Below are positions 25,325 through 34,560 of a DNA stretch of 64,000 nucleotides, piece after piece. Every line of letters starts with the position of its first letter. Position 1 is the first letter of the stretch. The DNA is from CAXBNB01 sp040222275 (GTDB lineage: Bacteria; Bacteroidota; Bacteroidia; Cytophagales; Cyclobacteriaceae), in contig JAVKDJ010000059.1 of assembly GCA_040222275.1 (NCBI GenBank), positions 1-64,000 of the forward strand, in the 5' to 3' direction. A program made the position numbers and the translations under genes. The notes under the pieces are model-generated. The model worked only from the letters and a program-made list of their open reading frames with translations. It was not told where the DNA came from and made no database searches.

Positions 25325-27118
25325 TCAATTTAGGGGTAAAGTTATTGTAATTTTAGTTCCACTCCCGAGGGCAGTTTCTATATCAAATTTACCATTGATA
25401 AAGGCGGTCCTTTCTTTCATATTGAATATGCCGTGCCCGGACGCCCCAAAATGGCCCGAACTATTGAGTTTTTCGTAATCAAAACCTGTTCCATCATCCT
25501 GAATTGTCACGAAAAGGGAACTTGAATTATGTTCAAAACTAATCACAATTTTTTCGGCTTTGGCATATTTGATGGCATTATTTACGGCTTCCTGCACCAC
25601 CCGGTATAGATTGGTTTCCACATTGTTGTCCAGCCTGTTGATAAATTTGGTTTTGTTTTCAAAAGTCACCTGAGTGGAGGAGAGGGCGCTTACCTCACTG
25701 CTTATTTTTTTCATGGCGGGTACTATGCCAAAGTCGCTTAGGCTGCTTGGGGTAAGGTTGAACGACACCCGGCGCACTTCTTTGATCACACTTTTCATGA
25801 GGCTTTTGGTGTCTGCCAGCCTTTTTTTCATGTGTTTCGAGCTGGAAGGAGTGATGCCTTCCAGATTGAGCTTCAAAGCTGTGAGCATCTGGCCAATTCC
25901 ATCGTGTATTTCCTGCGAAATCCTTTTCCTTTCTTCTTCCTGGCCTTCGAGAATAAGCACCGAACGGTACTGTTGTTCCTTCACCCTCTTTTCTACCTGC
26001 TCGCGGTTGATTTCCCTCGACCGCATTTGCGCTTCTTTTATTTCGGTTAGGTCCCTGCCCATTACCATGATTTCACCTTTCGATGATTTTTCACCCGAAA
26101 CAGGTACAATATACATATCGAACCAAAGGATATCCCCAGACCCGGAATTCAGTTTGATCTCGCCCGTCCAGGTTTTGCCTTTGGATACATCGTCCAGTAC
26201 GTCTTGCACAAAATCCTTGCTATACCCTTCTTTTCCCAGCCATTCGATGAAGTTTGCCGGCATGTCTTTTTCATCGTATTCTATCAGCTTCCTGAATTTC
26301 TCGGATGTATGGGATATATTGCTCACCGCATCCATTTTCATCAGTATGGAGGGTTCTTCAGGTTTCAGGTTCACTGCTTCAAGGTCCTGATAGGATTTGC
26401 CTAACTCTACATAAAGTTTATTCACCTCCTGGGTCATCTTTTTGGCGTCTTCTTCTGACTTGGTCATGGCTTCAAAAGTGCTGGCTACCCTTTTGGATGT
26501 TGGCAGGAAGAAAAAGAAAAACTCAAGGATAATGACTGTCAGTGCCACCGCAAACAGGATCAGTTCGATCCTCTTGAGGTCTGCCACTTTAGATTTGGCT
26601 TCATTGTCATATTGAAAAACGATGGCATCCATGCCGATGAGAAAGCTTTCCTCATTGTCCAGGATTCCTTCAATATGTGTGCTAAGGGCTTCTTCAGTAT
26701 GGGTGCCTGCCAGGAGCATGCCCAATATGCTTTTGGCATGCGATCCCATGGCTTCATAGTGCGGTTGAATGCCGTTGAACAGTTTTAGGATTTCTTCTGA
26801 ATTGTCGCCACTGAGGCCCAGCGAGTCGTTACCCTCCAGCAGCCCCTGGTGTGATGTTGTCCACACATTCAGGGCATGCGTCAAAGCAGATCGGTAATCT
26901 GTATTTGAGGGGTTTGACATAATCTCCAGGGACAACTTGCTGATTTTTTGACTGAGCATCCTTTGTCGTCCGGCGATATTGATTACCCTGCTGTCATGGG
27001 TTTGTTTGTTGATGAACTTTTGAATAAATGCCTGGCTGCCAATAATGCTAAGTGCGATACAGGAAAGGGCTATGATATACAGTAGCCCCAGTCTTTTGAA
27101 AGAGTCAATTTTGAGCAA
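25325..27118 (-). CDS. NarX-like sensor histidine kinase with PilJ-type sensor domain
   Basis: A 597-residue membrane kinase. It begins at TTG (MLKIDSFKRLG), as no in-frame ATG suits. A first membrane helix lies at about 10-30. The periplasmic region starts with a PilJ/NarX-type P-box-like segment (RVINIAGRQRMLSQKISKLS), and a second helix at about 183-205 follows. A PAS domain (about 250-365) leads to a HisKA_3 dimerisation domain with phospho-acceptor His405 (ISQEIHDGIGQM) and an HATPase with DDGTGFDYE and GHGIFNMKER. In NarX and NarQ the corresponding P-box binds nitrate or nitrite. Its position after nirB-nirD makes nitrate/nitrite sensing the best guess. Confidence 0.88.
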   Translation of the reverse strand: MLKIDSFKRLGLLYIIALSCIALSIIGSQAFIQKFINKQTHDSRVINIAGRQRMLSQKISKLSLEIMSNPSNTDYRSALTHALNVWTTSHQGLLEGNDSLGLSGDNSEEILKLFNGIQPHYEAMGSHAKSILGMLLAGTHTEEALSTHIEGILDNEESFLIGMDAIVFQYDNEAKSKVADLKRIELILFAVALTVIILEFFFFFLPTSKRVASTFEAMTKSEEDAKKMTQEVNKLYVELGKSYQDLEAVNLKPEEPSILMKMDAVSNISHTSEKFRKLIEYDEKDMPANFIEWLGKEGYSKDFVQDVLDDVSKGKTWTGEIKLNSGSGDILWFDMYIVPVSGEKSSKGEIMVMGRDLTEIKEAQMRSREINREQVEKRVKEQQYRSVLILEGQEEERKRISQEIHDGIGQMLTALKLNLEGITPSSSKHMKKRLADTKSLMKSVIKEVRRVSFNLTPSSLSDFGIVPAMKKISSEVSALSSTQVTFENKTKFINRLDNNVETNLYRVVQEAVNNAIKYAKAEKIVISFEHNSSSLFVTIQDDGTGFDYEKLNSSGHFGASGHGIFNMKERTAFINGKFDIETALGSGTKITITLPLN

Positions 27119-27221
27119 TTTGTTACTTTTTATATCAGCTGGTGCCGATGAAAATTTATACTTTGTAAAAGTAGTGCCTATTAAAAATTAATACCAACTT
27201 GTTGCCATTAAGGCTTGGTCT

Positions 27222-27599
27222 TTATTCTGAAAAGCCTACATAGACAAAACCACCTTCTACCTTCACCGGATAAGTGGCCAGGTCGCATTCTGTACCATTC
27301 AGGTTTTTGCCGGATGATAGTGAAAAGGTCTTTTTGTGAAATGGGCAGGCAACTTTTGGTTCTTCCTGCTCAGTACCAATCATACCCCGGGACAAGATCA
27401 TCTGCTTTTTGTGTGGGCACAAATTTTGGGTGGCATACCATTCATTTCTTCTGGTAAAGTTGAAAATGGCTACTTGCAACCCGTTGTAATTGATACAGGC
27501 TCCTCCATTTTTGGGAAAATCTGTCTCTTTTGCGGCTTTGAACCAAACTTTCACGTCGCTGAGTGCTACAGTCTTATATGCTGGCAATGTCTCTGTCAT
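27222..27599 (-). CDS. nirD: Nitrite reductase (NADH) small subunit, Rieske-type
   Basis: A 125-residue cytoplasmic subunit. The Rieske-like fold has CPHK (near residue 62) and CPFHKK (near residue 84), so the CxH...CxxH set is complete and a [2Fe-2S] cluster may be bound; in some NirD proteins these residues are lost. Ends KVEGGFVYVGFSE. It partners NirB in NADH-dependent reduction of nitrite to ammonium. Located 18 bases after nirB. Confidence 0.93.
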   Translation of the reverse strand: MTETLPAYKTVALSDVKVWFKAAKETDFPKNGGACINYNGLQVAIFNFTRRNEWYATQNLCPHKKQMILSRGMIGTEQEEPKVACPFHKKTFSLSSGKNLNGTECDLATYPVKVEGGFVYVGFSE

Positions 27600-27617
27600 T
27601 TTGAATTCTTTTAAAAA

Positions 27618-30122
27618 TTATGAGTTGGCTGTTTCCCAGTTGGCAGGTACAATCTGCCCGCGCATGTCGCTAAATTTAATATTCGGGTCAGGCTCTGCAC
27701 TGTTTACGAAGTGCTTGAACCTGGCACGTAACTCAGGATTGTTCACTACTTCTTTCCATTCGCATTTATAGGTTTCCACCATAAATTCCATTTCCTTTTC
27801 CAGTTGCTCGCCGATCCCAAGGCAGTCATTTACTATTACCTCCTTGAGGTAATCAATGCCGCCCTCCATTTTGTTCAGCCAGGTGGCCGTCCTGTTCAGC
27901 GGCTCGGCGGTTTTCAGGTAAAACATCAGAAACCGGTCCAGGTATTTCACACAGGTTTCTTTGTCGATATCCCCGGCAAGGAGCAGGGCATGTTTTGGGT
28001 TGGCCCCACCATTGCCACATACGTAGAGGTTCCAGCCTATTTCAGTAGCAATAATTCCAAAATCTTTACTTTGTGCCTCAGCGCATTCCCTACGGCAACC
28101 TGATACCCCGCCTTTTAGCTTGTGGGGAGACCTCAATCCCCTATATCTTTCTTCTACCTCAATGGCAAAAGAAACCGAATCGTGCAGTCCATAGCGGCAC
28201 CAGGTGGAGCCCACGCAGCTTTTGACAGTTCGCAACGATTTGCCATAGGCATGGCCACTTTCAAAACCTGCGTTTATCAATTCTTCCCAGATGTCGGGCA
28301 GTTGATCTACCCTCGCACCAAACAAATCAATCCTTTGGCCTCCGGTTATTTTTGTGTACAAATTGTATTTTTTGGCTACTTGCCCAATGGTGATCAGTTT
28401 GTCGGGTGTGATTTCCCCTCCGGGAATCCTGGGCACTACCGAATAGGAACCTCCTTTTTGGATATTGGCCAGGTACCTGTCGTTGCTGTCCTGGATGGTG
28501 TCCTGTTCTAGGATCATTTCATTCCAGATACTGGCAAACAAAGAAGCTGTAGCAGGTTTGCAGATTTCACAGCCATCACCTTTGCCGTATCGGTCGAGCA
28601 GCTGATCGTAATCCTTTATTCCTTCTACTTTAATAATATCAAAAAGCTCCTGCCTTGAGTAGTTGAAGTGCTCGCAAATCACTTTTTTCACTGTTTTGCC
28701 CATTGATTTCAATTTGGCATTCAGTATATCTACCACCATTGGCGTGCAAGCCCCACAGCCAGTTCCGGCCTTGGTGCATTTTTTTACCAGGTCTATGTTT
28801 TCAGCACCATTTTCTTCTACGGCACAGCAAATGTCGCCTTTGGAAACATCCTCGCAGGAGCATACCTGGGCTGTGTCGGGTAGGGCATCTATGCCTCCGC
28901 CTACAGACTCGCCACCACGGGCACCAAGGATGAGGTCTTCAGGGTTAGGGGGGAGTGGCATTTCGTTTTGCACCATCTGGAGCAAAATATTAAATGCTTC
29001 AGCATCGCCTACCAAAATACCACCCAACAACCTTTTTCCATCTTCAGAAATGTTAATACGCTTATATATTCCCCCTACCTTGTCTTCAAATATTATTGGT
29101 TTGTAGGTTTCATTTTCACCAAAAGGGTCTCCAAAACTTGCCACATCTACACCGATGAGCTTAAGTTTGGTGGACATGTCGTAGTTGGTGAATACTTTTT
29201 CTTTTCCATGTATGAGTTGCTCCACCACCACATCGGCCATTTCGTATCCTGGCGCCACCAGACCGTACACCATACCATCATGCAGTGCCGCTTCTCCTAT
29301 AGCAAAAATCTCCGGGTCATTGGTTTTTAAAAGATCATCTACAATAAAACCGCCCCTCGGGCCGGTTTTGAGCCCGCTCGATTTGCCGAGTTCATCCCTG
29401 GATTTGATACCACAGGAAATCACCAACATGTCGGTCTTCAGCTCCGTACCGTCTGCGAATTCCAATCCGGTGATTTGGCCATTTCCTAATATTTTTCTCG
29501 TATTTTTATTGAGCATCATGTGGATACCCAATGCTTCTAATTTGGATTTCAGTACATCAGATCCTGTGTCGTCCAATTGTCTGGGCATCAGCCTTGGTGC
29601 AAATTCTATTACATGCGTGTTCAGGTTTAGGTCCAGCATGGCCTTGCCTGCTTCCAGACCCAGCAGTCCACCACCTAAAACTGTAGCAGATTTGGCTTTT
29701 TTACTATATTCAATAATCGCATCAAGGTCTTCAATAGTCCGGTAAACGAACACTCCCTGCTTCTCAACGCCCTCAATAGGGGGGACAAACGCACTGGAGC
29801 CAGTAGCCAGGATCAGTTTGTCATAGGATTCTTCCCTTCCTTTGTAACTGATGACCTTCTTGGCTTCCCTGTCGATGTTCACTATAAGTTCACCCGTAAT
29901 CAAGTCTATTTGGTTTTCCTCGTACCAGCTACGTGGGGCCATCGTTAAATTGTCCGTAGAACGATTGGTGAAGTATTCACTCAGATGTACCCTGTCGTAG
30001 GCAGGTATCGGTTCTTCCCCAAATACTGTGATCGAAAATTCTTCAGCGGTGGCTTTGGCCCTTAGTTTTTCGCAAAACTTATAACCGACCATCCCGTTTC
30101 CTATGACTACTATTTTTTCCAT
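27618..30122 (-). CDS. nirB: Nitrite reductase (NADH) large subunit
   Basis: An 834-residue assimilatory enzyme that reduces nitrite to ammonium with six electrons from NADH. The N-terminal FAD/NAD part (1-400) has VVIGNGMVGYKF and TVLGGGLLGLEA. A BFD-like [2Fe-2S] domain (about 420-475) contains CSCEDVSKGDICCAV and CGACTPMV. A second cysteine-rich stretch follows (GDGCEICKP), then the nitrite/sulfite reductase half-domain and the siroheme-[4Fe-4S] site: the pair in KSCVGSTWCRYG and the pair in VSGCRRECAEA. Full length for NirB. First gene of a minus-strand set nirB-nirD-kinase-regulator, with an operator-rich upstream region shared with cobA, which supplies siroheme precursor. Confidence 0.97.
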   Translation of the reverse strand: MEKIVVIGNGMVGYKFCEKLRAKATAEEFSITVFGEEPIPAYDRVHLSEYFTNRSTDNLTMAPRSWYEENQIDLITGELIVNIDREAKKVISYKGREESYDKLILATGSSAFVPPIEGVEKQGVFVYRTIEDLDAIIEYSKKAKSATVLGGGLLGLEAGKAMLDLNLNTHVIEFAPRLMPRQLDDTGSDVLKSKLEALGIHMMLNKNTRKILGNGQITGLEFADGTELKTDMLVISCGIKSRDELGKSSGLKTGPRGGFIVDDLLKTNDPEIFAIGEAALHDGMVYGLVAPGYEMADVVVEQLIHGKEKVFTNYDMSTKLKLIGVDVASFGDPFGENETYKPIIFEDKVGGIYKRINISEDGKRLLGGILVGDAEAFNILLQMVQNEMPLPPNPEDLILGARGGESVGGGIDALPDTAQVCSCEDVSKGDICCAVEENGAENIDLVKKCTKAGTGCGACTPMVVDILNAKLKSMGKTVKKVICEHFNYSRQELFDIIKVEGIKDYDQLLDRYGKGDGCEICKPATASLFASIWNEMILEQDTIQDSNDRYLANIQKGGSYSVVPRIPGGEITPDKLITIGQVAKKYNLYTKITGGQRIDLFGARVDQLPDIWEELINAGFESGHAYGKSLRTVKSCVGSTWCRYGLHDSVSFAIEVEERYRGLRSPHKLKGGVSGCRRECAEAQSKDFGIIATEIGWNLYVCGNGGANPKHALLLAGDIDKETCVKYLDRFLMFYLKTAEPLNRTATWLNKMEGGIDYLKEVIVNDCLGIGEQLEKEMEFMVETYKCEWKEVVNNPELRARFKHFVNSAEPDPNIKFSDMRGQIVPANWETANS

Positions 30123-30135
30123 ACGTTTAAAAATA

Positions 30136-30213
30136 TACGTAAAATTACGTAGAAATATTTACAAAGCAAGTAGTTGTTACGTATTTTTGTAAAAAAAGGC
30201 ACGTAATTACGTA
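30136..30213. promoter_or_regulatory. TTACGTA operator cluster between nirB and cobA
   Basis: A palindrome TACGTAA-AA-TTACGTA lies at 30136-30151, a single TTACGTA half-site at 30177-30183, and a second perfect palindrome ACGTAATTACGT at 30201-30212, all within the 122-base divergent intergenic region. The repeats are far beyond chance and should bind a dimeric regulator controlling nirB and cobA together. The heptamer differs from the E. coli NarL consensus TACYYMT, so the regulator is not identified. Confidence 0.65.
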
Positions 30214-30232
30214 ATAATCGTGGTGAACTACA

Positions 30233-30240
30233 TAATTTTG
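30233..30240 (+). promoter_or_regulatory. Candidate -7 element of cobA
   Basis: TAATTTTG fits TAnnTTTG and ends four bases before the ATG at 30245. If used, the transcript would be leaderless or nearly so. No -33 TTTG lies at the right distance. Confidence 0.35.
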
Positions 30241-30244
30241 CGAT

Positions 30245-31012
30245 ATGAACAAACCCAAACTCATACTTGTGGGAGCTGGCCCTGGAGATGAAGAATTGAT
30301 CACTTTAAAGGGTATCAGGGCGCTTGAAAAAGCTGATGTGGTGCTATATGACGCATTGGCCAATGATGCTTTGCTGAAATATTGCCGACCTGGCGCCCAA
30401 TTGATTTATGTTGGCAAAAGGGCCGGGCTGCACTACTACCAGCAGCATGTCATCAATCAAATGATAGTGAAACATGCCCATGAATCAGGCACAGTGGTGA
30501 GGCTCAAAGGGGGAGATCCATTCGTTTTTGGCAGAGGGTATGAAGAAATGGAGTATGCGGTGAAAAACGGGGTGGAAGTAGAAGTAGTGCCGGGCATAAG
30601 CAGTTCTATTGCCGTACCATCCATGCGAAACATACCGATTACAAAAAGGGGTATCAACGAGAGTTTTTGGGTGATTACTGGTACCACGAAGGAGGAGGGG
30701 CTTTCAAAAGACATGCACCTGGCCGCCCAATCGTCTGCCACAGTGGTGATATTGATGGGCATGAAAAAAATTGACTCTATCGTGGCTTTGTTTAAGGAAC
30801 ACCGGGGAGCAGAAGAACCAGTGGCTGTTATTATGAATGGCACCTGCGACAATGAGAAATCCGGTATTGGCAACCTGTCTAATATCAAATCAGTAATAAA
30901 AGAGAACAAGTTGGCTTCCCCGGCAATCATCGTCATAGGCGAGGTGGTGAAGTTGGGTAGCAAAACGCTTGCTGGAATTTCATCCGAATACAAAGCAGAA
31001 GTTAAGGGCTAG
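30245..31012 (+). CDS. cobA: Uroporphyrinogen-III C-methyltransferase
   Basis: A 255-residue SUMT-type enzyme that transfers two methyl groups from S-adenosylmethionine to uroporphyrinogen III, giving precorrin-2 for siroheme. The SAM-binding motif is LVGAGPGDEELITLKG at the N-terminus. Other conserved blocks are ADVVLYDALA, YVGKRAG, VVRLKGGDPFVFGRG, EVVPGISSSIAVP and NIPITKRG. No fused CysG dehydrogenase/ferrochelatase domain. Divergent from nirB, whose product needs siroheme; the shared operator cluster suggests coregulation. Confidence 0.95.
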   Translation: MNKPKLILVGAGPGDEELITLKGIRALEKADVVLYDALANDALLKYCRPGAQLIYVGKRAGLHYYQQHVINQMIVKHAHESGTVVRLKGGDPFVFGRGYEEMEYAVKNGVEVEVVPGISSSIAVPSMRNIPITKRGINESFWVITGTTKEEGLSKDMHLAAQSSATVVILMGMKKIDSIVALFKEHRGAEEPVAVIMNGTCDNEKSGIGNLSNIKSVIKENKLASPAIIVIGEVVKLGSKTLAGISSEYKAEVKG

Positions 31013-31109
31013 TGCATAGAAAGCTTTGGGCAAGTCCAAATCCCCTTCAGGATGTGGTGAAGGAGTTTGCATTTTTTAGAGCATTAGCCTCATTCATAAA
31101 CGAACCAAT

Positions 31110-31688
31110 ATGAACCTTCAGAGTATTTTTGATAGAATTGATGCCGTAAATGCAGAGGATTCGAATTTGGAAAAGTCTGCCGGACAAACGTATCCCAAGG
31201 AAATTTTGTATAGCCAGCGTATGACCGAGCTGTTGCATCAGTTTACAGCCAACCCTTCTGAGGCGTTGCAGGTGGCTGCCAGGGGACAACATATAAAGAG
31301 ATGGTCGATTCCCAGGTCAGACTATCCTATGGACAGAAAGGGGTACCTGAAGTGGCGCACAATGTTGAAATTGTTGCATGGTGAGTTGTTGGACGGCATA
31401 TTGAAGGAAGAGGGGTGTCAACCTGATTTTATCAAAAAAGTAGTGGACCTGGTGACCAAGAAAAACCTGAAGACCGACCCGGAATCGAAATTGCTTGAAG
31501 ACGTGGTATGCCTTGTTTTTCTCAAATATTATTTCAGGGATTTTGCGGCCAAGAGCAGTCATGACAAATTGATACAGATCGTACAAAAAACCTGGGCAAA
31601 AATGACCGAAAAGGGCCATGAAGCTGCATTAAAATTACCTTTTGAAAAACATGAACTGGATTTGGTGAAGGAAGCACTGGCTTCATAG
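31110..31688 (+). CDS. DUF4202 family protein
   Basis: A 192-residue soluble, mostly helical protein matching the DUF4202 pattern: early IFDRIDAVNAEDSN, then YSQRMTELL, AARGQHIKRWSIPR and YLKWRT, with LEDVVCLVFLKYYF later. The spaced histidines and aspartates (QHIKRW, LHGELL, EDVVCLVFL) hint at an HD-type metal site, but activity is unknown. It follows cobA on the same strand after 97 bases, so it may belong to the nitrite/siroheme group. Confidence 0.8.
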   Translation: MNLQSIFDRIDAVNAEDSNLEKSAGQTYPKEILYSQRMTELLHQFTANPSEALQVAARGQHIKRWSIPRSDYPMDRKGYLKWRTMLKLLHGELLDGILKEEGCQPDFIKKVVDLVTKKNLKTDPESKLLEDVVCLVFLKYYFRDFAAKSSHDKLIQIVQKTWAKMTEKGHEAALKLPFEKHELDLVKEALAS

Positions 31689-31798
31689 TACCAATAAATA
31701 ATTTCCAGGAAAGCATGGGTCAAATTGGAAAATCTTTTGGAGAATTGTATTATTCACTAAAACGTACGTCTACTGTTAAGTTATCTTCCATTTACTGC

Positions 31799-32362
31799 AT
31801 GATCAAATATTTTCTGATAACTTTCACTGTCATCGCATTTTCATGTGAACAGCGGTCGAACACTGAAATTGTGCGAACCTACATGTCGCTGGAAGTAAAC
31901 GGCCCAACTTCTGAACTTGACAACTTGCTGGCAAATGATGCAATAACGACTTTTTCCGATAACTCTGACACAATAACCAAGGAAGACATACTTCTAAATC
32001 ATGAATTCAACCAGTCATATCAACCTTGGAACGAAATCAAGACTATCAAAGAACTCAATGATTCAACTATCGAAATTCATGTTCTAGAAACTAACAAGCT
32101 GATCACGCTTTTTAACATTGATACAATTGGCTATCAATATAGATTTACTCTAACGAACTCAATGATCTCTAGAATTGAGATGGACACAATCCCAAATTCT
32201 GGGTATGCCTATCGAATGGCTGACAGTCTGTATAACTTACGACTAACTGAACTCTTTGACTGGATCTCCTTGATTTATCCAGAGAAGTACGAACAAATAG
32301 GCGAATTCAATTCAGAATCAGGCAAATTGATACTTGAACTCGCTGAAGAGAAAGGAAGATAA
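31799..32362 (+). CDS. Hypothetical lipoprotein, possible NTF2-like fold
   Basis: 187 residues from the ATG at 31799, chosen because it gives a lipoprotein signal (MIKYFLITFTVIAFSC, Cys16). The next start upstream (31715) adds an unlikely leader. The mature part (TYMSLEVNGPTSELDNLLANDA, then SDTITKEDILLNHEFNQSY) resembles NTF2/SnoaL-like small alpha-beta proteins in rhythm, but no family is certain. Its sequence is more A/T-rich than its neighbours and it sits next to a repeat-rich spacer, which may reflect transfer. Confidence 0.65.
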   Translation: MIKYFLITFTVIAFSCEQRSNTEIVRTYMSLEVNGPTSELDNLLANDAITTFSDNSDTITKEDILLNHEFNQSYQPWNEIKTIKELNDSTIEIHVLETNKLITLFNIDTIGYQYRFTLTNSMISRIEMDTIPNSGYAYRMADSLYNLRLTELFDWISLIYPEKYEQIGEFNSESGKLILELAEEKGR

Positions 32363-32619
32363 CAGACGTTGATCGGGCACATGTCTAAGTGTCTTCTGGC
32401 TGGTTTCGGTGCAATTCGATGGTGAATCTACCACTGAGGAAATGGCAGTGCTTTCTATAGACTTCATTAGCTGCAACATACGCCTGATAGCTGGACGATA
32501 TTTAACAGGTAGTTTAAGTGACCTTTTGAAATACAAATGCTGATATGTTGATGGGCTTTCTAATTTTTACAAAAAATTGACTCACGCATAAATTCCTAAA
32601 GTCTCTTTGAGAACCACCC

Positions 32620-32799
32620 CGCTATTCTGCTCAAAGGTGCCTTTCTGCTGTGGTCTTTCGTTTTCTTTTGCTCGCCCAAAAGAAAAGAAACACCGTGCCT
32701 GCGGCAGGCAGGAAAGAAAATGGCGCCACGAAAAAAACACCCTTGGTTAAGATTGTACTCAACACTGTCATAATCTGACGGGTGTCACGCTTTTCGTGG
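32620..32799. repeat. Repeat-rich intergenic region with nested palindromes
   Basis: The gene-free stretch 32363-32894 contains three inverted repeats in a row: TTCTTTTG...CAAAAGAA near 32670-32690; GCCTGC-G-GCAGGC near 32698-32710; and a longer one with CCACGAAAA at 32726-32734 against TTTTCGTGG at 32791-32799, reinforced by ACACCC/GGGTGT inside. The first is a motif seen in many Bacteroidota intergenic repeats. No protein is encoded. Confidence 0.55.
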
Positions 32800-32894
32800 A
32801 CATCCACCCTCCTATAAGCATAAGTGACCTATCGGTTGATATGGCACTATTTGATGGTGCCCCCAAGAAAGATTGCTTGACCCGTAAGCATGTG

Positions 32895-33830
32895 TCAGAT
32901 ATTGATCTGGGGATCAATGACCTCATAATCTTCCCATTTCAGCATGTGCCCGGGAATGTTCTTCAGGATGTATTCCTTAAGTTTGTTGATGAACCTCTTT
33001 TTGTCGTAATTGGGAATTACGACCATGCCGATTTCCCGTGCTTTGTTTCTTTCATCAATTTCTTTCAACCGTTCTTCCTGTTCTTCATTCAGCGTGAGGG
33101 TAGAGAGTTCGGGCAGGATGGTGATGCCGCCTTTGTTATCTACTATTTTGATCAATGCATCAATACTGTTGGTCCTGTAGATAAAATTCTTATGCGAACG
33201 GATTTCCTTGATGTCGCAGAAATTGCTCACCTGGTCCCGAAAGCAGTTGCCTTCGTCCAAAAGCCATAATTCCTTATGGTCTACATCCCTCAGGTTGAAC
33301 TTATGGTTGGCATTGTCTTTTGAACAATAGAGGTAAAATTTTTCGTAAAAAAGTGCCATACATTCTATTCCCGAACTTTTCACGGGTGTAGAAAGCAAGC
33401 CGACATCCAGATCGCCCCTTTTGACGCTTTTGACGATCTCCTCGGTAATTAACTCGTAAAAATCCAGTTTGAAATGAGGGTAGTCTTCTTGCAGAGGGCC
33501 AATAAACAGCGGGATCAGAAACGGGGCTAGGGTAGGGATGATGCCAACCTTGAGTGTACCATTAAAATCCTTTTTAAGCTCCCCGGAAAAGTTGAGCAGG
33601 TTTTGTGATTGCACAATGATTTCTTCGGATTTTTTCAAAAACTCTGCTCCATCCAGCGTTGGGCTTATGGGGTTGGTCGATCTGTCAAACAATTTTACCC
33701 CTATCTGTTCTTCCAGTTGTTGTATCTGGATACTCAATGCTGGCTGGCTGATGCCTAGTTTTTTAGCTGCGAGTTTGTAGTTTCCCACGCGCTGTAGCAT
33801 CAAGGCGTATTTTAATTGGTTTAATGTCAT
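32895..33830 (-). CDS. oxyR: OxyR-type LysR family transcriptional regulator
   Basis: 311 residues. The N-terminal winged helix-turn-helix (1-60) reads MTLNQLKYALMLQRVGNYKL and ISQPALSIQIQQLEE. The effector domain begins at LKVGIIPTLAPFLIPLF, close to OxyR. Cys196 in LLDEGNCFRDQ and Cys205 in SNFC are spaced exactly as Cys199 and Cys208 of E. coli OxyR, the pair that forms the peroxide-sensing disulphide. It should therefore activate peroxide-defence genes when oxidised. No catalase or peroxidase gene adjoins it; targets lie elsewhere. Transcribed divergently from an unknown gene at 33996. Confidence 0.88.
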   Translation of the reverse strand: MTLNQLKYALMLQRVGNYKLAAKKLGISQPALSIQIQQLEEQIGVKLFDRSTNPISPTLDGAEFLKKSEEIIVQSQNLLNFSGELKKDFNGTLKVGIIPTLAPFLIPLFIGPLQEDYPHFKLDFYELITEEIVKSVKRGDLDVGLLSTPVKSSGIECMALFYEKFYLYCSKDNANHKFNLRDVDHKELWLLDEGNCFRDQVSNFCDIKEIRSHKNFIYRTNSIDALIKIVDNKGGITILPELSTLTLNEEQEERLKEIDERNKAREIGMVVIPNYDKKRFINKLKEYILKNIPGHMLKWEDYEVIDPQINI

Positions 33831-33995
33831 AACTTGAACCTATTAGGATACAATATTAATAAACAGTCCTTATTTCTTGGCAAAGGATTAATGTTTTGGT
33901 CCGGAACATACCATAGCAGGACCAAAGAAGAATTCCTGGAACAATTGATTGATATAAAGTAAAGGTTTCTGCTTTTAGATTAGTATATTAGTACT

Positions 33996-34544
33996 ATGCA
34001 AGATCTCAGATTGCTACATATTCAAGGTCCACTAGCTACTTCCTTTGCCCTAAAGGGGTTTGATAGGGTCAATTTCGAAAAAAATATTGGATCAATACTT
34101 AAGAGTAAGATTACACTGATATCGTCGGGGTTTCGGTCAGACCTTTTTTACGAAAACCAGCAAGACCAATCTGAATTGATCTTAAAAATGTGGTGCAAAC
34201 TGAAGAAGCAGCCCTTTAGTAAGGAACTGCTCAATAGGTTTAGCATGCGCTACAAAAGAGACTCAGTGCTGGAACATTACTTTTATAGACTATTGTTGTT
34301 TACCAGCAATAGAATTGGTTTTTCCGGTTACTGCGAGCATTTCAATGAGTTGCTAAAATCCCAGCCAAAGTCTGAAATCCTGCGCGCCATCAGGGCGTGT
34401 AACCTCAACATAATCAGAAAAATGAAAGGCCATAAGGAAACTGTGACACAACTTACCCGGTTGGGTGACAACTTTTACAAGGCAGACCCAAACCAGTCCG
34501 GTGCAATATCTATTGATACCCTTTCTGGCTTCAACCCCAATTGA
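33996..34544 (+). CDS. Hypothetical protein
   Basis: 182 residues, no signal peptide or membrane helix, basic and rich in aromatic residues in the middle (EHYFYRLLLFTSNRIGFSGYCEHFNELL). The start ATG at 33996 is the first in frame. It lies between oxyR (divergent) and sppA (convergent, gap 16 bases). I recognise no domain. The length, lack of overlaps and normal codon use support a real gene. Confidence 0.6.
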   Translation: MQDLRLLHIQGPLATSFALKGFDRVNFEKNIGSILKSKITLISSGFRSDLFYENQQDQSELILKMWCKLKKQPFSKELLNRFSMRYKRDSVLEHYFYRLLLFTSNRIGFSGYCEHFNELLKSQPKSEILRAIRACNLNIIRKMKGHKETVTQLTRLGDNFYKADPNQSGAISIDTLSGFNPN

Positions 34545-34560
34545 GGTATTCCTTTATTGC

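Noticed and set aside
30136..30213. The TTACGTA sites as NarL heptamers
   Set aside because: The fourth base is G, where the E. coli NarL consensus TACYYMT needs a pyrimidine; left as an unidentified operator.
32796..33269. A 157-residue plus-strand ORF
   Set aside because: Mostly antisense to oxyR, which has clear family motifs.
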